Positions 1-9,491 of a stretch of 64,000 nt of DNA are shown here, piece after piece. This DNA is from Fagopyrum homotropicum (lineage: Eukaryota; Streptophyta; Magnoliopsida; Caryophyllales; Polygonaceae), in NCBI GenBank assembly GCA_033239125.1, contig BSWB01000003.1, positions 103,870,320-103,934,319 on the forward strand. Reading direction: 5' to 3'. The notes beneath the pieces were generated by a model that worked only from the letters and a program-made list of their open reading frames with translations, had not been told where the DNA came from and did no database searches. Within the stretch, counting starts at the first letter, position 1. Each line of letters begins with the position of its first letter. The position numbers were made by a program, and so were the translations under genes.

Positions 1-498
1 ATTGTGGGTGTACCGGACTGCGTATAAGACTCCCATAGGAACCACACCATACAACCTTGTGTATGGGAAGTCTTATCACTTACCGGTAGAGTTGGAGCAC
101 AAGGCGTTTTGGGCCATCAAGTGGTTGAATTTCAGCATGAAGGAAGCAGGAGAGAAGCATCTCTTGGACCTTAATGAGCTTGAAGAACTCCGCTTGAACG
201 CTTATGAAAACGCTAAGATTTACAAAGAAAGAGCAAAGCGTTGGCATGATAAGCATATCATTCCAAAGGACTTCAAAGAAGGAGATCAGGTTCTCCTCTT
301 CAATTCAAGGCTTCGTCTCTTTCCAGTAAGCTTAAATCTCGTTGGACCGGACCTTTTCTAATTAAACGTATTTTCCCCCATGGTGCAGTTGAAGTATGGG
401 GTGAAGCGGGCGGAAGCTTTAAGGTGAACGGTCAACGACTCAAGAAGTATACTCCGGAACTCCAAGCTGAAGAGTTCGCGCCCACCGCACTCGAATAA
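1..498 (+). pseudogene. Integrase C-terminal part of element A (broken)
   Basis: This is the tail of the integrase core and the C-terminal domain. Typical Athila-type strings are visible, such as TPIGTTPYNLVYGK and HDKHIIPKDFKEGDQVLLFN. A one-base loss near position 328, compared with the same site in B (about 34055), shifts the frame, and the first frame stops at 361. The alternative frame continues to a natural TAA at 496-498 with the same C-terminus seen in B and D. The catalytic residues lie upstream of the window. Integrase inserts the cDNA into chromatin; this copy is dead. Confidence 0.85.
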
Positions 499-740
499 GT
501 GCAAATTTGGTCTAGCTACGGACCTTAAACAAAGCGCTTCTTGGGAGGCAACCCAAGGTATTGCATTTACGTTTTTGTTTTTTGATTCATAGATTAGCTT
601 AGTTTAGACGTTTTTGCTTTGGTTTGCCTTTGATACCTCCGGTATATTCGTGTTTTTGGATGTAGGAACAGTGGGAAAAGAAAAGAGAAGAGTAAGTTTG
701 AAGAAAAGTGACGAAACTTGGACTTTGGAGTATTACAGAG

Positions 741-870
741 AGTTCCACGGCGTAAACCACGGTCGTGGAACCCTCTGAGACCGTAATTTACAAAAGCCTT
801 TGAAAAATCACCAAAATCACGGTTCCGTACATTTCCACGGCCGTGGAACCCCACGACAGACCGTGATTTT
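741..870. repeat. Palindrome modules upstream of the internal TATA box, element A
   Basis: Two modules lie side by side. The second has a perfect 16-base core, TTCCACGGCCGTGGAA, at 833-848, flanked by outer half-sites ATCACGG and CCGTGAT. The first has AACCACGGTCGTGG and an outer CCGTAATT. The same pair occurs at 34470-34600 in B. A counterpart with another half-site lies at 42185-42337 in D. Confidence 0.85.
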
Positions 871-889
871 CCAAAATTTTTACGGCTAC

Positions 890-897
890 TATATAAA
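890..897 (+). promoter_or_regulatory. Internal TATA box before ORF3 of element A
   Basis: TATATAAA lies about 20 bases after the second palindrome module and about 430 bases before the ORF3 start. B (34620-34626) and D (42349-42356) have a TATA box at the same place, although the flanking sequence of D has diverged strongly. This suggests an internal promoter for a subgenomic ORF3 transcript; that is inference. Confidence 0.5.
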
Positions 898-1262
898 CCA
901 CGTTTTCTTCACAACACACAACATCACAACCCATTCCACGCCCAAAAAACGCCGAAAACCTTCCCCTCACCTCAAATCTTCGTTCGTTAATCGTTTTTAA
1001 CGATTCTTTGGCCAAAACAGAAGCACATCCGATCACCAACAAGATCCAAGCAACAATTCGAGCGCAATTCATCAAGGAAAGCAGAATTCGGATTTGAAAA
1101 TCCGAAAACCTAGGTTTTTTTGCTCTTCTCTATCTTTGTCGATTCGGACTTGCATTTGCTAGAATTTTTAGGAATAACTGATTGGAATTGGAAGAGAATT
1201 AGTCTAGGACTGCTGCAGTGAACTTTGGTATGATTTTGCTGAGTTTTGAGAAAAGTCGAGAC

Positions 1263-1319
1263 AAACCACGGTCTCTGTAGCTTCCACGGCCGTGGAACAC
1301 CAAGAACAAACCGTGGTTT
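1263..1319. repeat. Nested palindrome just before ORF3 of element A
   Basis: The outer arms AAACCACGGT (1263-1272) and ACCGTGGTTT (1310-1319) are perfect inverted repeats. They enclose the perfect 16-base palindrome TTCCACGGCCGTGGAA (1282-1297). The ORF3 start codon follows at 1330. B has the same arrangement at 34995-35050. D has it with a different half-site at 42724-42796. Confidence 0.9.
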
Positions 1320-1329
1320 TTGCCAGAAA

Positions 1330-2893
1330 ATGGATTTTGTGAGGAGAGTGTCCGGGAGGAATAAGGACAAGAACAAAGACAAAGATAAGAGTAAAAAGAG
1401 GAAGGGCAACCCCTCTTCCTCTTCCTCCTCTAGAGCACCACCACCTTCATCCCCTTCACCTCCATCATCACCTTCATCACCACCTCCACCTAGGATCCCT
1501 ACCATTCATGAGGATCATCTCGATACCTTATAGAGGATCCATGAGAGGACGGTCATAGGACCTAGATACCTACTCCTGGAGGATTTAGAGCCTCTACATG
1601 TCATAGGGGACCTTACTTGGCTCTTGGATAGAGCCGGATTAGTCATCTTCTCGGCTATTCGAGAAGATGCTTATGAGGAGATTACGAGAGAGGTTGTGGT
1701 TTTCTTTCGAGCACAGCCACGTTGATAGGACAGTTTCTTTCCGTCTGATGGAAAGAAACTATGATTTCTCCATCCGGGAGTTTGGAGCCTTCTTTGGGTT
1801 CCATGAGACCTTCAATGGTCGTTTCCCAGCGGCATTTACGCCAAGGATTTTTGGGAGGAGGTTGCTATGGTGTATGCCAGCGAGGACCGCTGGCAACCAA
1901 CTGACACCAAGGCTAGATTGATGTACCATCTAGCCTTGAAGATAGCTCATAGGGCACTTTCTGAGTGTCTCTTCCCTAGGACGGAGACACCTCAGAAGAT
2001 CAAAACTGATGAGCTCTTTCTTCTGTACTACAATGCTGTATGGACGACCTGCTGACTGTGCCACCCTCTTAGCTGCTACCATGAGCAAGCTAAAGAACAA
2101 GAGGGCTGGCAACATTGGATATGGTGGGATAGTCACCCACCTTGCTAGGGCGTTAGGGGTAGACTTTTCTGCTTGCACACGTATCCCCGCTGTACCCCTA
2201 GAACTTCAGGCCCCTTATGACTAGAGGTCTCATCTTCCCTACCCATAGAGGTCCACCTTATGCTGCCATGCCATGGGAGAGTAGGACGGGGGAGAGGTAT
2301 TGAGTGGCTCCCAGAGTATTCCATTATGGCTGGACGCCATAATTGGAAGGCGACGTTCGCTGCGATGCATGCGAACAAGATTGTAGCCCCTCCATATGTC
2401 CCACCACCACCAGTTGTAGAGGAGGAGATGGGAGGAGACAAGTATGAGGGAGGAGGAAGAGCTGAGCAGGACTTTGGCACATTCCCGGATCAGCCGGACG
2501 CAGCTCCTGACATGCCTAGACGTTCTCCCCGTCCCGCCAGAGCTTCAGGATCTTCTTCTCGCCGTGCCAATGTCAGCGAGAGGCCCACTTGGATGGAGGC
2601 CCCTCCTGCGTGGTACGGAGCTCCACCACCATGGTCTACACAGGCACCGCCGCCACCAGCACCAGCTTCGTCAGATGCACCAGCATGGTACAAGCCAGCC
2701 TCCAGGTTGGTACGAGCAGCTGCCAGATTGGGCCACCAGCCTTTCAGATAGAGTGGGAGCTTTGGAGATCCGAGCTGACGCTAAAGATGCACGTATGGAC
2801 GACCTCGACCACATGATGAGAGACGTCTACCGCCAGCAGTTCGGGCGGTACTATGATCCTAGCTTCTCTCCGTTTCCGCCTCCACCGCAGTGA
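1330..2893 (+). pseudogene. Third ORF of element A (Athila-type ORF after pol), decayed
   Basis: The ATG at 1330 starts MDFVRRVSGR, followed by a lysine-rich and serine/proline-rich stretch, and the protein is collinear with the B copy at 35059-36630. A stop occurs at 1531-1533 and a one-base insertion lies near 1695. Later frame changes split the rest into segments around 1667-1921, 1867-2224, 2260-2751 and 2444-2893. The proline-rich tail and the end, SPFPPPPQ, are still recognisable. It resembles the family Pfam calls ATHILA ORF-1. The molecular role is unknown; I see no signal peptide or membrane segment that would make it an envelope protein. Confidence 0.75.
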
Positions 2894-4250
2894 TGACTTG
2901 CATGATCGACCGCTTTAGCCGCTCCACCACCGTTTTGTGAGTTCTTTTTCTTCTTTCTTTTCTTCTTTTTCTTTTATTCGAACATTAGGGACAATGTTTG
3001 TTCCAAGTATGGGGTGGGGTGTGACTAAAAGTTTGTAATAACTCTTACTCACTTTATTTGCTTCTATTGAGACTATCTTGCATGCTTCAATCTATTGTTA
3101 CACGTTTCATTATTGCATTGCATGAAAAATAAGAAAAACCCATAAAAATTGAAAAATTTTGAAAATTTTGAGCTTCTAAGGATAGAGATGATTTCTATGA
3201 TAATCACCACTTATGAATTGAGTTTTGATGACAATCGCATGCTTAAATGAATAGTGAATTGAAAAGAAATTGAATGAGTTGATTATTCCTCTTTTGCAAA
3301 TTTCATAATGTGATGAATGTTACTTAAATCATGTTGAGGAATTAAGGTTGAAATCACATAATAAGTTCTTATGCTTCTTTTTGAGATGATTAAGGCAATT
3401 CGATTTTCTTTCTTCCTTCTTTGATCATTTAGCCCCTCATTGAAATATTGGCCTCCTTTACCTATCCGGGAACTTGGAGGAGTTGAATGAAAAAGGCATG
3501 TTTGATGTGGGAGGGCCATGAAAGCAATACTTTGCATTCAAAGGAATAGAAAGAAATTATAGGTTTGGGGAAGTCAATCATGTCGATGAGTAACTCGGCA
3601 CCATTCACATAGCCGGGTGTTTGTGTCTTTCCAAAGTCGGATTGAGCGATATTCCTAGCGGATTATGGTATGTGCGCTAAGGGTTTGAGGCATCTCATAA
3701 AAATTGAGAAACGCCAATCTCCTAGGCTTCGGTTTTTGTGCACCTCTATCCATAACTCCAAAAGTAAAGTCGAAAAATGAAAAGAAGAGAGCGAAGCTCT
3801 AAGTTGAAAGTGTTATGGAAACCGCAAGAGAAGAAGAAGAGAGTAGTTATCCACTTTCCCGGATTCATGCACCACATTCTTTAAAGTTTCCCTTCCCTTT
3901 CCACATTCTAGACCTTGTTTGAAAGTCCTTAAGATCAAAAGAATGTTATATGGCTTGGTGATCTAAATTGAAGTTTCTTATGATTGATTTTGATAATGTT
4001 TGAAGGTTATGATATTTACATGGAAGTTTGATTGATTCATGAGTTTTCTTTACTCTTTACTCTTTGATTATGTGTATGAAAGTCTTATAAACGAATGAAG
4101 CAAGATTTGAGAATGATCTATTGATTAGAAGGCACATTCATCCAAAATAAGTTTTTCTTTGAGAAGGTACACATATTTCATCCTAACTTGAGTTTTAAAG
4201 CTTTGAAAGACCTTGCTTAGGGACAACCAAGTGGCAAGTATGGGGTTATT
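2894..4250 (+). other. 3' non-coding region of A with conserved block
   Basis: About 1.36 kb without a convincing gene. It begins with a polypurine-tract-like motif after GGGACAATG (AAGTATGGGGTGGGGTG, about 3005-3021). It contains a conserved block at 3590-3770 (AACTCGGCACCATTCACATA ... CTCCTAGGCTTCGG) that is nearly identical in B and recognisable in D. It ends with the true polypurine tract, AAGTATGGGGTTATT, at 4236-4250, next to the LTR. Confidence 0.7.
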
Positions 4251-4548
4251 AGTTAGCATGAAATATTGTGATATTTTAGGCACGTTTTCTAAGTGTATTT
4301 CATCCATATTGATAGTCATTGATAAAGCATTGAAGCATTTGTGAGTTAGTTTATCTATTTTGTCGATATAGAGGTCTACATAAGCTTTGTGTTGATTGTA
4401 GGCGATTTAGAGCTAATTCCGAATGGATTGAGAAAGAATGGAGTTTGATTGAGCGTGTCCAAGGATTGAGGACATCTATAGGAGCTAAGGAAGGTGCTAA
4501 CTTGAAGAATAGCATAAGGCTAAGGAAACCACGAACTACCTCTAAACC

Positions 4549-4723
4549 ACGCTCTAAAATACGGCCGTACTACATTCCACGTTCAAGTCCACGGCCGTGG
4601 AACCTTGGCAAGAGAGGCGTGGTTCATTCCAGCAACTTCTACGGCCGTGGAGGGTTGTGTCAAACCGTGACCAATTTTCACGCTCTAAATTACGGGCGTG
4701 GAACCCTTCCACGACCGTGATCT
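4549..4723. repeat. Palindrome cluster upstream of the LTR TATA box, element A
   Basis: Several half-sites (CCACGCTCTAAAATACGG, TTCCACGACCGTGA) and cores (CCACGGCCGTGG, ACGGCCGTGG) sit within 175 bases and end about 75 bases before the TATA box at 4798. The same arrangement occurs in the B LTRs (26767-26945 and 38282-38456). Confidence 0.85.
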
Positions 4724-5298
4724 TGGCAATCTTTTACGCACACTTTGAAGCCACGATCTTCTACGCAATTGGGCCGGGCCGATATTTTATCTTACACTAT
4801 AAAAGGACGGAATAAGAGAGATTCCGTCACCTTCGCTTACACTTTGCCTACGCTTATTGCATGCGCCTAGGGTTTCAAGATTCCCGTTGAGAGATTGCGT
4901 TTTGCTATTGAGATTTCCGGATTGACGGAAGAGTCGAAGATTTGGAAGATTGTTCGCAAGGAGATTACGCCTCATCTTTAGGTTTGACTAGAAGACGGAT
5001 TGACATCCCGTTCTTCCTTCTTAATCTAAGATTGTGATTGCTTGTGTTATTCCGAAACCATTGACATTATTGTTCTTGATTTGTGGATTTGAGATTAGTT
5101 TGAAAGTTATTAAAGGTTTTCGGAAGTTTTCATCTTTCATTCTTTTAAATCTTGAATTTGATATCAATATGACTGTTGTTGGCTAAAACCCTTTAGCAAT
5201 TCTAAGGTGAAGGGTTGATAGTTGTGGCTTAGATAATGATATATCGATCGTAAACAGATTGGACCCTGAGAGTTAGAGAGAATAGCCGACGAACTTAA

Positions 5299-5350
5299 TC
5301 CACGGTCTGTTCTTGAGCTTCCACGGCCGTGGAACTCAAGAACTACCCGT
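5299..5350. repeat. Long nested palindrome in the LTR leader, element A
   Basis: GTTCTTGAG (5309-5317) and CTCAAGAAC (5335-5343) flank the perfect core TTCCACGGCCGTGGAA (5319-5334), with only one unpaired base. Outer half-sites CCACGGT and CCCGTAA extend it. It lies downstream of the TATA box, so it should be transcribed and could fold as RNA. Confidence 0.9.
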
Positions 5351-5943
5351 AACTTTATGTCAGTTTACGAACTTGCTTTTACTTTAATCCAAAGTTAAAG
5401 ATTTGCTTTAACTTAGTCTTGGCTTGCCTTTTCTAGGTGGTAGTGAAGCCTCAACAACCTCTACCTCGATTGTGAGTGTCACAATCTTAATCGATTTAGT
5501 TAGTCTTGATCCTTGGATTACAAGTTTGGGTATTTGACGCTAATTCTTACCTTTAGATCTTTTCTATACTGAAGCCTCAACAACCTTTATAGAGAGTGTC
5601 TTTTAGGTAGGTCATATAAGGTTTTTGGAACTTCACCGTACGATTACCTTACATTAGTATACCTTTGCATATCTCAACTCTGTCCATATATCTTTAGTAT
5701 GTCTTAAATCGATTGCCACAGCTGGATTCCTGGATCTTTAGGATTGTTATTTTCCCAATAATTTGAAAAGCTTCATACATTTACTTGCTTGATAATCTAT
5801 AACTGGATTTAACCCCCAAAATCCCTGTGTTCGATACTCTAGAATTCTTGCTCAACTATATCGATCCGTACACTGCGGGTTCGCTTGCTTGATTTTTAGT
5901 TTTATAATTAAAGCTTATTTGCACGCACGCTAAGTGGCGAACA

Positions 5944-6871
5944 TCCCCTTCGTTTAGGGACTCGTGTGTTCCTTGTGGACTTCTTAGTCATGCCATTGAT
6001 GCATGAAGAGGTCATTTTAGGTATGGATTGGATGCGTAGACACCGTGCGATATTAGATGTAGGTAGGAGGACTGTGACAGTCTCTACCGACGTAGGTCAG
6101 ATAGAGGTCTTCCGAGGTTGGGACCTTGGGAAGACGGGTTCTGTCATTAGTACGGTACGAGTAGCGAGGCTGATAGCACAGGGATGTGATGCCTTCTAGT
6201 GTTATACCATGAAGGATGGAGAGAGTCCAACATTAGAGGATATTCCAGTGGTCTGTGAGTTTGTAGACGTGTTTGTTGAGCCGTCTAGCTTGCCGCCTCA
6301 AAGGAGTGTAGACTTCAATATCGAGTTGGATCTTGGTACGAGACCGATCTCGAAGGCCCCATATTGTATGGTGCTTGTTGAGATGTTGGAGTTGAAGAAG
6401 CAACTCGAGGAGTTGGCTGAGAAGGGCTTTATCCGCCCTAACATATCCCCATGGGGAGCACCTGTCCTCTTCGTACGGAAGAAGGACGGATCATTGTGAC
6501 TGTCCATTGACTACAGAGAGTTGAACAAGGTGACCATCAAGAACAAGTATCCACTACCTCGTATTGGTGATCTGCTTGATCAGCTTCAAGGAGTGATAGT
6601 TTTCTCCCGGATTGATTTATGCTCAAGATATCACCATTTGAGGGTGAGGGAGAAGGATATACACAGAACGGCATTTCGTACCCATTATGGACACTACGAG
6701 TTTGTAGTGATGCCATTTGGGCTTACAAATGTCCAACCAGTTTCTATGGAGTTGATGAACAGTATCTTTGTTGACTTCCTTGATCAGTTTATGGTGGTCT
6801 TCATTGATGACATTCTGGTGTACTCTCGTAGCAAAGAGGAGCATGCCGGTCATTTGAGGACGGTTTTGTAG
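5944..6871 (+). pseudogene. Chromovirus E protease tail and reverse transcriptase
   Basis: The protease end (LMHEEVILGMDWMRRHRAIL) leads into RT. RT landmarks visible are PYCMVLVEMLELKKQLEELA, SPWGAPVLFVRKKDGS, DYRELNKVTIKNKYPLPRI and the polymerase box FIDDILVYSRSKEEHAGHLR. Stops at about 6197 and at 6497-6499 break the frame. After the conserved HLRTVL the sequence jumps to RNase H, so the RT thumb and connection are deleted. Element J carries the same domains on the other strand. Confidence 0.85.
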
Positions 6872-6899
6872 ATTTCGAGGGTTCTGAGGATTTTGTGAG

Positions 6900-7553
6900 G
6901 ATTTTGTGGATTTTGTGGTTCACAACGATGCATCCAAGCTAGGCTTGGGATGTGTGCTGATGCAGAGGGGCAGAGTGATTGCGTATACATCTCGATAGTT
7001 GAAGACGTATGAGGAGAACTACCCGACTCATGATTTAGAGTTTGCAGCGGTAGTTCATGCTTTGAAGATTTGGAGACATTACCTATATGGTGCCACTTGT
7101 CAGATCTTCACAGACCATAAGAGTCTGAAGTACATTTTTACGTAGCGGGAGTTGAATAGCGGCGAGCGTCGAAGTCTCAAGTTGATCAAGGACGTTGACC
7201 TTGAGATTCTGTATCATCTAGGGAAGGCGAACGTTGTCGCCGACGCCCTGAGTAGGAAGACGCCTCGAGAGAAGGAGATTGCCAATTTGACATTTCAGCC
7301 TCAAGTTCAGAGGGATTTAGCTTGGATAGAGATGGGCATCCAATTTCTTGATGAGGATGGCCAGTTGTATGCTTTAGAGGTTCTACCTAGTCTGTTGGAT
7401 GAGATTCAACAGAAGCAGGGGACCTGCCCGACATTGATGAGGATCAGAGAGAGGATATCTTGTGGTGAGGCCCTACAGTTCTCCATTGGAGCAGATGGAG
7501 TAATGAGATACCATGACCGTATTTGTGTACCTGTTGATGTAGAGCTGAGATAG
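6900..7553 (+). pseudogene. Chromovirus E RNase H and start of integrase
   Basis: The RNase H begins VVHNDASKLGLGCVLMQRGR and continues YEENYPTHDLEFAAVVHALK, HYLYGATCQIFTDHKSLKYI and GKANVVADALSRK, the usual Ty3/gypsy order. In-frame TAG codons at 6996-6998 and 7143-7145 replace codons that are glutamine in related elements. The stretch from about 7270 to 7553 is the linker into integrase and ends at TAG 7551-7553. RNase H removes the RNA template during reverse transcription. Confidence 0.8.
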
Positions 7554-8837
7554 AGGATTTTACAAGAGGCTCAGTGTGCACCTTACTCTGTACATCCAGG
7601 TACGAGTAAGATTTACCATGATATGAGACGATCATATTTGTAGGGAGGGCTCCAATGTAGCCAGATTTGTGGCACAGTGTGTGACTTGTCAGCAGGTCAA
7701 GATAGAGCATTGTAGACCTGGAGGTGAGCTTCATCCACTGCCAGTGCCGCAGTGGAAGTGGGAGGACGTCTCCATGGATTTTGTGACTTGATTGAGGCCC
7801 GGTAGGAGTTATGATGCTATCTGGGTTGTTGTTGATAGACTAACAAAGACGACACATTTCATTCCTATTAGAGAGATGTGGCCAGTGAGCATATTAGCTG
7901 AGGAGTACACTAGACAGATAGTGAGACTCCATAGTGTACCGAGGACGATCGTCTCTAATCGAGATGGGCGATTTACCTCAAGGTTTTGGCAGCAGATTCA
8001 GACTACGTTGGGGACGAGTCTAAATTTCACGACTGCGTTTCACCCTAAGATAGATGGTCAATCAATGAGGACCATCTAGACCCTTGAGGATATGTTGCAA
8101 GCTTGTGTGTTGGATTGGGGACAGGGATGGTCAGATTACCTCCCATTGGTTGAGTTCTCATACAACAACAATTGGCATGCATCCATTGGGATAGCGCCTT
8201 ATGAGGCACTGTATGGACGGAAATGTCGTACACCATTATGTTGGAATGAGCCTAACAGATCAGTGGGATAGGGCCAGAGCAGATTCAGGATGATATGGCT
8301 CATGTAGCGCTGATTACAGAGAGAATGTTGGTTGCACAGAGTCGCCAGAAGTGATATGTAGACAGGAGGTATCGACCTCTAGAGTTCAGAGTGGGAGCTC
8401 ATGTCTGGTTGAGGGTATCTCCGATGCGAGGCATCAGACGTTTTGGCATAAAGGGGAAGTTGAGTCCCCGATATGTCGGTTCTTTTGAGATACTGGATAG
8501 AGTTGGGAGAGCAACCTATAGATTAGCTTTACCTCCGAGATTGGAGGATGTTCATCCTGTGTTCCATGTGTCTCAGCTTAGGGAGTACATACCAGATCCG
8601 AGGCACTTTGTGAGTTATGATGATTTGGTGGTTGAGCATGACCACACCTTTGTTGAGCATCCTATTGCAGTCTTAGAACGAGGCATGAGACGCTTGCGTT
8701 CGAAGGACATCCCCATGTTGAGGATACAGTGGTCGAGACGAGGACCTGAGGAGGCTACATGGGAGACTAAGGATAGTATCCAAAGGAACTATCCAGAGTG
8801 TTATGCAGAGCTAGATGCATCTAGGGTCGATGAGTAG
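7554..8837 (+). pseudogene. Chromovirus E integrase with chromodomain-like tail
   Basis: The zinc-binding CVTCQQVK segment leads to the catalytic core with MDFVT and SNRDGRFTSRFWQQI. The usual DGQSERT motif reads DGQSMRT, so the third catalytic acidic residue is replaced by methionine. Stops at 7789-7791 and 8077-8079 and a frameshift near 8260 break the frame. The last segment (8391-8837) is open. It carries PRYVGSFEILDRVG, HPVFHVSQLREYIPD and a chromodomain-like RIQWSRRGPEEATWETKD, the group II form typical of Tekay/Del elements. Confidence 0.85.
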
Positions 8838-9422
8838 ATCTTAGCTATCTTATGAGTATGTGATTATGTTGTTACATGCCTTGATGTGCTTATTCCATGC
8901 TAGCTATGATGTGATATATGATCTTATTAGATCTTGATATATTAGCATGATGTATGATTATAGCTAGAGATGGTTCTTTCCTCCATGCTATCTGAGTGCG
9001 ATTAGGATTTAGCTGGAGATGGTTCTTTCCTTCAAGCTATCGGAGTGTGATTAGGATTTAGCTGGAAATGGTTCTTTCCTCCATGCTACTTTGATGGACA
9101 TAGTTTCATTGGAGATGTTATTCCTCCATGTGTTGTGTATGTGTATGATCTGGCTAGAGATGTGTTTCCTTTATGCCCTATGATGTAAGTATGGCAAGAG
9201 ATGTGATTCCTTTATGCCTTTGGGGTAGCGTTATGGCCTTGATTTCTGGAGTTGATGATTCCTTCATATTTTTGTTTTGAGGTTATATATTGATATAGGT
9301 TGTGACCTTTTAAACGGAGATGTGATACCTCTGATAGAAAGAGTTATACCTTGGCATATGGATCCGAGAGGATTTGGGAATTTGCAAGTTTCGGGACGAA
9401 ACTTGGTTTTAGGATGATGAGA
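8838..9422 (+). repeat. 3' non-coding region of E with degenerate tandem repeat
   Basis: No gene is seen. Between about 8950 and 9240 a unit of roughly 45-60 bases, with the core AGCTGGAGATGGTTCTTTCCTCCATGC, repeats at least three times clearly and further times in degraded form. The region ends with GTTTCGGGACGAAAC, which resembles the pre-LTR sequence typical of Tekay elements. Confidence 0.6.
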
Positions 9423-9491
9423 TGTAAGAGCCTTAGTTTCGAGGAGCTAAGAGTGAGTGCTAAGGATACAAATTCAGCCTAAAGCGGCCCC
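9423..9491 (+). repeat. 3' LTR of chromovirus E, left piece
   Basis: The first 69 bases of the LTR start TGTAAGAGCC. The piece ends AGCGGCCCC, where element F begins. The right piece resumes at 22829 with TCCCCGCGTGAGCC. Confidence 0.75.

Larger units (their letters stand above)
499..1329 (+). other. Post-integrase leader of A, with hairpin and palindromes
   Basis: No gene is seen here. At 534-560 lies a block GCGCTTCTTGGGAGGCAACCC, able to form a six-pair hairpin (CTTGGG / CCCAAG), which recurs in B, D, F and G at the same place. Two palindrome modules follow (741-790 and 815-870), then a TATA box at 890-897, then a region that looks like the 5' leader of the third ORF. Confidence 0.75.
1..5943 (+). 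mobile_element. Athila-type LTR retrotransposon A, 3' half
   Basis: The window opens inside the integrase of a Ty3/gypsy element and runs through its post-pol leader, third ORF, long 3' non-coding region and 3' LTR. Order and sequence match the more complete element B (26474-39765) throughout, which is the basis for the Athila-type call. All reading frames carry frameshifts, so this copy cannot be autonomous. It ends at the GGCGAACA LTR terminus, and chromovirus protease sequence begins at the next base, so A was inserted into element E. Its 5' LTR and target duplication lie outside the window. Confidence 0.9.
4251..5943 (+). repeat. 3' LTR of element A
   Basis: The 1,693-base LTR is collinear with the LTRs of B. 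It starts AGTTAGCATGAAATATT, where B has TGTTAGC, so the first base has mutated. It ends GGCGAACA. A TATA box (TATAAAA, 4798-4804) follows a cluster of palindromes at 4549-4723. A second palindrome lies in the leader at 5299-5343. Divergence from the B LTRs is clearly greater than between the two B LTRs, so A is a different or older lineage copy. Confidence 0.9.

Noticed and set aside
4549..4723. CRISPR-like array of short palindromic repeats
   Set aside because: Spacing is irregular, spacers are not of equal length, and the context is a plant retrotransposon LTR.
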